DNA of 7,133 bases from Candidatus Aminicenantota bacterium (GTDB lineage Bacteria > Acidobacteriota > Aminicenantia > UBA2199). Under the pieces are notes generated by a model. It worked only from the letters and a program-made list of their open reading frames with translations, searched no databases and was not told where the DNA came from. Positions 1 through 5,551 of the stretch are shown here, one piece after another. How positions within the stretch are numbered: position 1 is the stretch's first letter; each line of letters opens with the position of its first letter. The stretch is from positions 1 to 7,133 of the forward strand of contig DAOVIP010000094.1 of NCBI GenBank assembly GCA_030671465.1. Reading direction: 5' to 3'. A program made the position numbers and the translations under genes.

Positions 1-1023
1 ATTATCGATGAGGTACATATGCTATCCACCTCTGCCTGGAATGCACTGTTGAAAACGATCGAAGAACCACCCGAACATACCTATTTTATCATGGCCACAA
101 CCGATTTCCATAAAATCCCGGCCACCATTGTATCCAGATGTCAACATTTCGAATTCAAGCGCATTCCTACTGAAGTAATCAAATCGGTTCTGGATGAAAT
201 CTCAAAAAAAGAAAAAATCAAAATATCAGAATACGCATTATTTCTCATATCCAAGTCCTCAGAAGGCAGTCTGAGAGATGCTAAAAAAATACTGGACCAG
301 TCCATTGCCCTTTCCAGCGGTGATGTCAATGATAAAGATGTCATTGATATCCTGGGTATCATAGAGGAGGAAATCTTCATCAACCTGACCCGGAGCATTT
401 TTACCCGGGATAAACAGAAAATTATTGACCAGGTTGATATATTATCTGAGAAAGGAGTAGATTTGAGATTTTTCTTCATGGAATACCTAAAATTTTTCAG
501 AAATTTGATTGTTCTGAAATCGGTCCAGCAATCGGATAAACTGCATAATCTCAACCCTGAAAATATTCCGGAGTTGAAAGAGATACTGCGAAATGTCAAT
601 GAAGTGGAACTGCTCCGCTATTTCAATGCGGCCAAGAATCTTGAGATTACCATGAAACATACGGAAAATCCCCGGATCATGATGGAATATCTTTTGTTAA
701 AGCTATCTTATTTTCCCAATCTGACCTCGATTGAAGAATTAATCGGAAGCTTGAAATCAAACCGGCCCTACCCGGACCTGAAATCAACTCCACGTTCACA
801 CCCGGATGAACCTCCAATCCTTGAAGAAAAAAGACCGAAAAATCCAGAGTTCCCAATGGATGCGAAGAATGAAATCCCTTCCAAAAGCCAGAAAGGGGAT
901 GGCCAGAAAGAACAGGAAGTCATTAATGAACTGAAGAAAGATGAGAAAATAAACAGCCTGATCAAGAAAATTAAGGGACGTATCGTTTCGATTGAAAATA
1001 TAGAAGGAGGGGAAGATGGGTAA
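1..1023 (+). CDS. dnaX: DNA polymerase III subunit gamma/tau (DnaX), 5' end outside window
   Basis: DnaX is the ATP-driven clamp-loader subunit that loads the beta clamp and, as tau, ties polymerase cores to the helicase. The window opens inside the Walker B motif (codons 1-9, IIDEVHMLS), so the P-loop and zinc module lie upstream. Visible landmarks are sensor 1 (ATTDFHKIP, codons 32-40), the SRC arginine-finger motif (codons 45-47) and sensor 2 (GSLRDA, codons 89-94). The collar-domain end, ENPRIMMEYLLLKL, is at codons 222-235. About 105 codons follow: a proline- and lysine-rich linker, then a short terminal element (INSLIKKIKGRIVSIE) resembling the extreme C-terminus of many DnaX proteins. 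The usual long tau-specific domains appear reduced. The reading frame continues from base 1; the ATG at 19 is internal. The last 8 bp overlap ebfC, suggesting translational coupling. Confidence 0.97.
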   Translation: MIDEVHMLSTSAWNALLKTIEEPPEHTYFIMATTDFHKIPATIVSRCQHFEFKRIPTEVIKSVLDEISKKEKIKISEYALFLISKSSEGSLRDAKKILDQSIALSSGDVNDKDVIDILGIIEEEIFINLTRSIFTRDKQKIIDQVDILSEKGVDLRFFFMEYLKFFRNLIVLKSVQQSDKLHNLNPENIPELKEILRNVNEVELLRYFNAAKNLEITMKHTENPRIMMEYLLLKLSYFPNLTSIEELIGSLKSNRPYPDLKSTPRSHPDEPPILEEKRPKNPEFPMDAKNEIPSKSQKGDGQKEQEVINELKKDEKINSLIKKIKGRIVSIENIEGGEDG

Positions 1024-1345
1024 AATTCCCAATATGAATCAGCTCATGCAGATGGCTCAGAATATGGCCAAGGATATGGAAGAAAAAATGAACAGCTTGG
1101 AGGTTGAAGGCAATGCTGGCGGGGGAATGGTGAAGGTTATCATGAATGGACATAAGAATCCGATTTCCCTGTTCATCCAGAAAGAAGTGGTAGATCCCGA
1201 AGATATTGAAATGCTTCAGGATTTAATCATTGCAGCTATCAATGATGCCCAGACCAAAGTGGATGACCAATTGAAAAGCAATATGGGCGGTTTACCCGGA
1301 GGTCTTCCCGGTATGCCCCCTGGATTTAATTTTCCCGGAATGTAA
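1016..1345 (+). CDS. ebfC: YbaB/EbfC family nucleoid-associated protein
   Basis: The 109-residue product matches the YbaB/EbfC family: small dimeric DNA-binding proteins of the nucleoid, almost always encoded between dnaX and recR. Family marks are the N-terminal amphipathic helix rich in Met, Gln and Lys (NMNQLMQMAQNMAKDMEEKM), the GNAGGGMVKVIMNG strand region near residues 32-45, and the acidic DPEDIEMLQDLIIAA helix near residues 60-74. The tail ends in a flexible Gly/Pro/Met-rich segment (GGLPGGLPGMPPG), common in the family. The ATG at 1016 is favoured by a strong Shine-Dalgarno AAGGAGG at 1004-1010, inside the end of dnaX, with a 5-nt spacer. The gene overlaps dnaX by 8 bp and ends 8 bp before recR. 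Its exact cellular role is not settled in the family; a link to recombination or repair is inferred from context. Confidence 0.95.
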   Translation: MGKIPNMNQLMQMAQNMAKDMEEKMNSLEVEGNAGGGMVKVIMNGHKNPISLFIQKEVVDPEDIEMLQDLIIAAINDAQTKVDDQLKSNMGGLPGGLPGMPPGFNFPGM

Positions 1346-1353
1346 TCCGAAAA

Positions 1354-1956
1354 ATGGAAACTTTCAGTCTGACCATCAATAAACTTATTGAAGAATTAAA
1401 AAAAATTCCTACTATCGGAAGAAAATCAGCCCAGCGAATTTGTTTTTACCTGTTGAAAAAGGATCCGAAAGTGGCACTGGATCTGGCCGCTGCCATTGTA
1501 GAGGCCAGGGAAAAAACCATCTTGTGTTCAATCTGTTACAATCTGACTGGCCAGGATCCCTGTGAAATATGCGCCAGTAAACAGAGGGATACCACTAAAA
1601 TTTGTGTGGTGGAGGAGCCCTTCAATATTATTTCCATTGAAAGGACAGGATTGTATAAGGGTTTATATCATGTGTTGCATGGAAATTTATCTCCGATCAA
1701 AGGCGTCGGACCGGAAGAATTAAAGATTTCAGGATTGCAAAAAAGGCTGGGGGGCTATTCGGTTTCAGAAATCATTCTGGCCACCAGTCCCACCACCGAA
1801 GGGAACGCCACTGCCCACTATTTAACCGAAATACTGAAGAAATATAAGATAAGGATTACACGAATTGCTTTGGGCCTTCCCATCGGGGCGGATATTGACT
1901 ATGTGGATTCCGTGACCATTGCCCGGGCAATGGAGGGCCGTACAGAAATATTGTAA
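1354..1956 (+). CDS. recR: Recombination mediator protein RecR
   Basis: RecR works with RecO (and RecF) to load RecA onto SSB-coated single-stranded DNA at gaps. The 200-residue length is normal for the family. Domains in order: an N-terminal helix-hairpin-helix (IPTIGRKSAQRICFYLL, residues 18-34); a four-cysteine zinc finger with Cys58, Cys61, Cys70 and Cys73; a TOPRIM domain starting at ICVVEEP (residues 83-89) with the conserved SPTTEG segment at 145-150; and the C-terminal Walker B-like stretch ending in ARAMEGR (190-196). All expected motifs are intact. The ATG at 1354 lies 8 bp after the ebfC stop and has only a weak GGAA at 1337-1340 upstream, so translation probably depends on coupling to ebfC. 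No terminator hairpin follows the gene. Confidence 0.98.
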   Translation: METFSLTINKLIEELKKIPTIGRKSAQRICFYLLKKDPKVALDLAAAIVEAREKTILCSICYNLTGQDPCEICASKQRDTTKICVVEEPFNIISIERTGLYKGLYHVLHGNLSPIKGVGPEELKISGLQKRLGGYSVSEIILATSPTTEGNATAHYLTEILKKYKIRITRIALGLPIGADIDYVDSVTIARAMEGRTEIL

Positions 1957-1971
1957 TGGAAGAAAAACATA

Positions 1972-2001
1972 TTGCCTTTTCAATCACTTAAATGATATAA
2001 T
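1972..2001 (+). promoter_or_regulatory. Putative sigma70-type promoter for mglBA
   Basis: A -35-like TTGCCT at 1972-1977 (4 of 6 consensus bases) is followed, after an 18-bp spacer, by a perfect TATAAT at 1996-2001. Transcription would start near 2008 and give a leader of roughly 34 nt before mglB. The region is AT-rich, so chance matches are possible. The perfect -10, near-ideal spacing and position in the only sizeable gap of the left half make it credible. If used, mglBA can be expressed independently of dnaX-ebfC-recR. Confidence 0.5.
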
Positions 2002-2006
2002 GGATT

Positions 2007-2030
2007 TTTATAAAAAAACAATTTTATAAA
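2007..2030 (+). repeat. Two copies of the palindromic octamer TTTATAAA in the mglB leader
   Basis: TTTATAAA occurs at 2007-2014 and again at 2023-2030, 16 bp apart start to start. Each copy is its own reverse complement. A related TTTTATAA lies at 2053-2060, just inside mglB. The copies sit directly downstream of the predicted -10 box. They could be an operator, or merely a consequence of local AT richness; the sequence alone cannot decide. Confidence 0.35.
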
Positions 2031-2041
2031 CCATAACTCAG

Positions 2042-2530
2042 ATGGAAGAAAATTTTATAATATATAACGAAGAATTTGTATTAATTAAAGATATTCTGGA
2101 CGTATTAAAAGAGAACACCAAAGCAGAGATTGTTTTCATATCTGATTCCGAAGGTCATTGTATAGCCTCTACCGGGGATATGGAAGATTCATATCTGAAC
2201 TCTATTTCATCCCTGATTGCCGGAAGTATGGCTGCCGTAAACTGCATTGCCGAAATGCTGGATATTGAGAAGTTTCCCAGCATCCTATCCGAATCCGAAA
2301 ATAAGAGCCTGCATGTTTCATCTATCAACGAGAGAACCATGTTGATTGTCATATTTAACAATACATCAAACCTAGGACTGGTCCGATTCAGGGTCAAAAC
2401 AGCAGCCAAAAAACTTGAAGATGTATTTGTTACCATTAAAGAAAAATTGAAATTAGATGTATTTAAGGATGACGGATCTCCGTTTGAAGGTGTATCTGAT
2501 GAAGACATCGATGAAATATTCGGAGATTGA
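2042..2530 (+). CDS. mglB: MglB-like Roadblock/LC7 protein, predicted GTPase-activating partner of MglA
   Basis: MglB proteins form Roadblock/LC7 homodimers that stimulate GTP hydrolysis by the small GTPase MglA, and in Myxococcus they set cell polarity at the pole. The 162-residue product fits the family (about 160). The N-terminus IIYNEEFVLIKDILDVL (residues 6-22) is the first helix. VFISDSEGHCIASTG (31-45) and LIVIFNNTSNLGLVRFRV (101-118) are the central beta-strand signatures. The acidic terminus GSPFEGVSDEDIDEIF (145-160) corresponds to the C-terminal helix that contacts MglA in characterised homologues. The ATG at 2042 is the only plausible start, because an in-frame stop lies at 2027-2029. 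No Shine-Dalgarno sequence is visible in the preceding 20 bases, which is odd for the first gene of a transcription unit. mglA follows after 2 bp. Confidence 0.93.
   Translation: MEENFIIYNEEFVLIKDILDVLKENTKAEIVFISDSEGHCIASTGDMEDSYLNSISSLIAGSMAAVNCIAEMLDIEKFPSILSESENKSLHVSSINERTMLIVIFNNTSNLGLVRFRVKTAAKKLEDVFVTIKEKLKLDVFKDDGSPFEGVSDEDIDEIFGD
2522..2525 (+). promoter_or_regulatory. Ribosome binding site that selects the mglA TTG start
   Basis: GGAG at 2522-2525, inside the end of mglB, is 7 nt upstream of TTG 2533 but only 1 nt upstream of TTG 2527. This favours the 2533 start. Protein alignment agrees: starting at 2533 gives MSFLNYSTREIN, which matches the usual MglA N-terminus. Confidence 0.6.
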
Positions 2531-2532
2531 AT

Positions 2533-3123
2533 TTGTCTTTCCTTAATTATTCAACACGAGAAATCAATTTCAAGATTGTCTACTACGGACCCGGTTTGAG
2601 TGGAAAAACCACCAACATTAAGTCTATCTACGAGAAAATAAAAAAAGGGCACAAGGGAAAACTGGTCAGCCTGGCTACCGAGACCGAGCGGACCCTCTTT
2701 TTTGATTTTTTCCCCCTTGATCTGGGTATGATCAAGGGTTATAAGGTCAAATTTCATCTCTATACCGTCCCCGGCCAGATCTATTACAGCAGTTCGCGAA
2801 AGTTAATTATAAAAGGTGTTGATGGCTTGGTTTTTGTTGCCGATTCTCAGCGTGAGCGATTTGAAGCCAATATCGAAAGTATTTCCGATATGACTGAAAA
2901 CCTGAGAGATTATAAAATAGATTTTGCCACCTTACCCTATGCCCTTCAATTAAATAAGCGAGACCTGCCCAATATTACCCCGGCCAATGAACTGATTGAA
3001 GCATTAAGGCAAAAGGATGAGCCGGTAATTGAAGCGGTTGCCTTGAAAGGGGAGGGAGTGGTGGATACCCTAAAAGGTATTTCAAAGTTAGTCATGGTAG
3101 AGGTGAAGCGGAAGTTGATGTGA
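2533..3123 (+). CDS. mglA: MglA-like small Ras-family GTPase
   Basis: MglA is a prokaryotic Ras-like GTPase that in its GTP form localises to a pole and recruits motility or polarity machinery; MglB resets it. Starting at TTG 2533 the product has 196 residues, the usual length, beginning MSFLNYSTREINFKIVYYG. It carries the P-loop GPGLSGKTT (19-27), the switch I region LATETERTLFFDF (47-59) with Arg53, the G3 motif TVPGQ (78-82) with Gln82, and NKRD (141-144) for guanine recognition. From memory, these positions coincide with the numbering of Myxococcus xanthus MglA (Gly21, Arg53, Gln82, Asn141), which supports this start. A second TTG at 2527, overlapping the mglB stop, would add two residues and is less likely. 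All catalytic elements look intact. The output pathway (gliding, type IV pili or other) cannot be read from this window. Confidence 0.95.
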   Translation: MSFLNYSTREINFKIVYYGPGLSGKTTNIKSIYEKIKKGHKGKLVSLATETERTLFFDFFPLDLGMIKGYKVKFHLYTVPGQIYYSSSRKLIIKGVDGLVFVADSQRERFEANIESISDMTENLRDYKIDFATLPYALQLNKRDLPNITPANELIEALRQKDEPVIEAVALKGEGVVDTLKGISKLVMVEVKRKLM

Positions 3124-3255
3124 GTGGCCTCACCGGAAGTAGTGGCATGTTCGGTTCAAATATCGGATCCGGTTCCTTTTATTGAAAAGCATATTTTGTT
3201 GGGGGAAGACAAAATTCTAAGGCTTCATGGCCCATCAGTTTTTTAGTGTTATGTA

Positions 3256-3290
3256 TTGACTTTCACAGTAATATCGTGTAAATTTATACT
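3256..3290 (+). promoter_or_regulatory. Putative overlapping promoters for the HU gene
   Basis: Two sigma70-like pairs overlap here with 17-bp spacers. One is TTGACT (3256-3261) with TAAATT (3279-3284). The other is TTCACA (3262-3267) with TATACT (3285-3290), matching consensus at 5 of 6 bases in each box. Predicted starts near 3291 and 3297 leave a short leader holding the strong AAGGAGG at 3296-3302; the second start would trim its first base. The pair also marks the point where transcription of the tRNA and translation operon could begin. Confidence 0.5.
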
Positions 3291-3310
3291 TTCAAAAGGA
3301 GGCTTTTAAT

Positions 3311-3586
3311 ATGAACAAGAATGAATTGGCAGTTCAAATGGTAAAAGATTCCAGTATCACCAAGAATGATGCGATTAAAGTGATCGATGGATTTGTAAAT
3401 ATTCTTACTGAAGAACTGATGAGCAAGGACGGAAAAGTCACACTGGTTGGATTCGGAACCTTCAAGATCCTTGAAAAAAAGCAGAAAAAAGGCAGAAATC
3501 CCAGAACCGGTGAGGAAATTATAATACCAAGGAAGAAAGTGGTCAAATTTGTTCCTGGAAAAGAACTAAAGGAACTTGTTAAATAA
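3311..3586 (+). CDS. hup: HU/IHF-family DNA-binding protein (HU-type)
   Basis: This is a histone-like protein that dimerises and bends DNA in the nucleoid. The 91-residue length is typical of HU. The N-terminal two-helix body MNKNELAVQMV leads to the conserved GFGTFKILEKK core (residues 47-57). The DNA-inserting beta arm carries RNPRTGEEI (62-70) with the intercalating proline at 64, and the C-terminal PGKELKELV helix follows. I favour HU over IHF because of the general HU-type arm and the single-gene setting, but IHF subunits share these motifs. The ATG at 3311 is preceded by a strong AAGGAGG (3296-3302) with an 8-nt spacer, and by its own promoter region. No rho-independent terminator separates it from the tRNA gene 22 bp downstream. 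Confidence 0.95.
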   Translation: MNKNELAVQMVKDSSITKNDAIKVIDGFVNILTEELMSKDGKVTLVGFGTFKILEKKQKKGRNPRTGEEIIIPRKKVVKFVPGKELKELVK

Positions 3587-3608
3587 TTTTTTTGAATATA
3601 TCATTTCT

Positions 3609-3684
3609 AGGCGCGTAGCTCAGTCCTGGTTAGAGTGCTACCTTGACACGGTAGAAGTCGACGGTTCGAGTCCGTCCGCGCCTA
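3609..3684 (+). tRNA. tRNA-Val (anticodon GAC)
   Basis: The cloverleaf folds fully. The acceptor stem 3609-3615 pairs with 3677-3683 over 7 bp, closed by an A1-U72 pair. The D stem GCTC (3618-3621) pairs with GAGT (3633-3636), including one G-U. The anticodon stem CTACC (3638-3642) pairs with GGTAG (3650-3654), with GAC at 3645-3647 reading valine GUC/GUU codons. The variable loop is 5 nt (3655-3659). The T stem GACGG (3660-3664) pairs with CCGTC (3672-3676) around TTCGAGT. The discriminator base is A3684. The 3' CCA is not encoded, so it must be added by nucleotidyltransferase. The gene lies 16 bp before thrS on the same strand. Confidence 0.96.
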
Positions 3685-3700
3685 TTATCTGTCAATCCCG

Positions 3701-5551
3701 ATGAGCAATAAAGAGAAAAAAAGATCATTTCTGGTTAAGATAGATGGAAAATTGACCGAAGCCGACACCGAGTATGACCCACAATCGGTAATCGAGAAGG
3801 TGGATTCTTTATCCGAGGAAGCCCTGCATGTCTACCGACATTCGACTGCCCATCTGATGGCCCACGCGGTTATTGAATTATTTCCGGATGCCCAGTATGG
3901 CATCGGCCCGGCCATTGAAAACGGGTTCTATTATGATTTTTTAACCTCCCATCCTTTCACTCCCGATGACCTACAGAGAATCTCCAAAAAAATGAAACAG
4001 ATGGTCAAGCAAAACTTGAAAATTCTTAAAAAGATCTGGACCAAACAGCAAGCTATCGATTATTTTAAAACCAAAAATCAAAACCTCAAGGTTGAACTAA
4101 TCAATGAAAAGATTGACAATAATGATGTTTCGGTTTATCAGCAGAGTGAATTTGTTGACCTCTGTCGGGGGCCCCATGTTCCCTCCACTGCTTATCTGAC
4201 CCATTTTAAACTGCTCTCAGTGGCAGCATCATACTGGAAGGGGGATGAAAACAACCCATCCATGCAGAGGATTTACGGGGTTGTCTTTCCCACCAAAGAG
4301 CAGCTTGAAGCGCATGAAAAGTTTTTAATAGAGGCCAAAAAACGGGATCATCGAAAACTGGGCCAGGATCTCAACCTGTTTTCCATTCAAAATGAGATCG
4401 GAGCCGGCCTGGTACTCTGGCACCCCAAGGGCGGAATCATCCGTTATGAGATTGAAAAATACTGGAGAGAGGAGCATATAAAGGCCGGCTATGATTTACT
4501 GAGTACTCCCCATATTGCCAAAATCGATTTATGGAACACCAGTGGACATACTGATTTTTACCGGGAAAATATGTTTCCTACCATTGACCTGGATAACACC
4601 CAATATCAATTAAAGCCCATGAATTGCCCCTTTCATATCGTAATGTTTAAATCCAGAAACCGCAGTTACCGGGATATGCCCATGAGGTGGGCAGAATTGG
4701 GCACGGTTTACCGGAATGAGCGGAGCGGGGTTTTACATGGTCTGATGCGGGTGAGGGGGTTTACTCAGGATGATGCCCATATATTTTGCACCCCGGACCA
4801 GCTGGAGGATGAAGTTCAGCGCTTAATCGATTTCAGCACCAATATTTTAAACACCTTTGGATTCAAGGATATGGATATTTTCTTGTCCACCAGGCCTGAA
4901 AAATTTGTCGGTGAAGTGAGTGATTGGGAATTGGCCACGGTGGCGTTGGAAAAATCCCTTAGCCAGAGCGGGGTTGAATATCAAATGGATCCCGGAGAAG
5001 GTGTGTTCTATGGACCCAAAATTGATATAAAAATAAAAGACGTGCTCAATCGCTCCTGGCAGCTGAGCACCATTCAGGTTGATTTCAATTTACCCAAGGG
5101 CTTCAACCTGAAGTATTCGGATGATCAGGGAAAAATCAGTCAGCCGATTGTGATTCATCGGGCATTGCTGGGCTCGCTGGAAAGATTTTTCGGAATATTG
5201 ATTGAACATTACGGAGGGTTTTTTCCACTCTGGTTGGCACCGGTGCACGCCATTGTTATTCCCATTACCGAGAGAAACCTGGACTATGCCGGCAGTGTTT
5301 TTCAAAAAATGAAGCAAAGTCAGCTGAGGGTTGAACTGGACCAGCGCAGCGAAGGAGTGGGTAAAAAAATCAGAGACGCCGAATTGCAAAAAATACCCTA
5401 TATCATCATTATCGGCGATGATGAGCAGGAGCAAAATAATATTAGTTTTAGAATCCATAAAAAAGGAGATCAAGGAAAAATTATGCTGGACAGTTTTATA
5501 ACCGCGGTTAACAAGATTATCGGAGAAAAAGGTTTGCACCATGAAATATAA
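3701..5551 (+). CDS. thrS: Threonyl-tRNA synthetase with shortened TGS domain
   Basis: This class II synthetase charges tRNA-Thr and edits serine mischarges. The 616-residue product is about 26 short of E. coli ThrRS, all at the N-terminus. Residues 10-45 align only with the second half of the TGS domain. The N2 editing domain has HSTAH (47-51) and CRGPH (155-159), intact. In the catalytic core, the zinc ligands Cys309 (MNCPFH), His360 (DDAHIF) and His486 (IHRALLGS) are present. Motif 2 is YRNERSG (337-343) and motif 3 is HRALLGSLERF (486-496). The anticodon-binding domain runs from about 510 to the end. The ATG at 3701 has no visible Shine-Dalgarno sequence. Upstream in frame there is only the tRNA gene, with a stop at 3644-3646, so a longer normal N-terminus cannot be encoded. 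The last 11 bp overlap infC. Confidence 0.97.
   Translation: MSNKEKKRSFLVKIDGKLTEADTEYDPQSVIEKVDSLSEEALHVYRHSTAHLMAHAVIELFPDAQYGIGPAIENGFYYDFLTSHPFTPDDLQRISKKMKQMVKQNLKILKKIWTKQQAIDYFKTKNQNLKVELINEKIDNNDVSVYQQSEFVDLCRGPHVPSTAYLTHFKLLSVAASYWKGDENNPSMQRIYGVVFPTKEQLEAHEKFLIEAKKRDHRKLGQDLNLFSIQNEIGAGLVLWHPKGGIIRYEIEKYWREEHIKAGYDLLSTPHIAKIDLWNTSGHTDFYRENMFPTIDLDNTQYQLKPMNCPFHIVMFKSRNRSYRDMPMRWAELGTVYRNERSGVLHGLMRVRGFTQDDAHIFCTPDQLEDEVQRLIDFSTNILNTFGFKDMDIFLSTRPEKFVGEVSDWELATVALEKSLSQSGVEYQMDPGEGVFYGPKIDIKIKDVLNRSWQLSTIQVDFNLPKGFNLKYSDDQGKISQPIVIHRALLGSLERFFGILIEHYGGFFPLWLAPVHAIVIPITERNLDYAGSVFQKMKQSQLRVELDQRSEGVGKKIRDAELQKIPYIIIIGDDEQEQNNISFRIHKKGDQGKIMLDSFITAVNKIIGEKGLHHEI

Noticed and set aside
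827..833. AAAAAAG heptamer in the dnaX linker, resembling the E. coli tau/gamma slippery site
   Set aside because: The frame is wrong: codons read GAA AAA AGA, not A AAA AAG, so tandem slippage would mispair. I saw no obvious upstream SD-like stimulator or downstream stem. Stops in both alternative frames follow soon after, but that is expected by chance.
3132..3173. ACCGGA...TCCGGT inverted repeat and CGGATCCG palindrome in the mglA-HU gap
   Set aside because: The long repeat has a 30-base loop and the palindrome has no loop. Neither is followed by a T-run or placed at a promoter; short matches like these are expected by chance.
3221..3244. GGC...GCC with six T nearby as a terminator after mglA
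   Set aside because: Only a 3-bp stem forms before the T-run.
3551..3593. GTTCC/GGAAC inverted repeat followed by a run of seven T at the end of the HU gene
   Set aside because: The stem is only 5 bp with a 15-nt loop, and the T-run begins 11 nt after it. This does not make a credible intrinsic terminator.
3576..3604. Promoter-like TTGTTA, 17-bp spacer, TATCAT just before tRNA-Val
   Set aside because: The start would fall near 3610-3612, at or inside the tRNA's first bases, leaving no 5' leader. The stretch is very AT-rich, so the match is weak evidence.
3685..3700. T-box or other leader regulating thrS
   Set aside because: The gap after the tRNA is only 16 bp, with no room for a riboswitch or attenuator.
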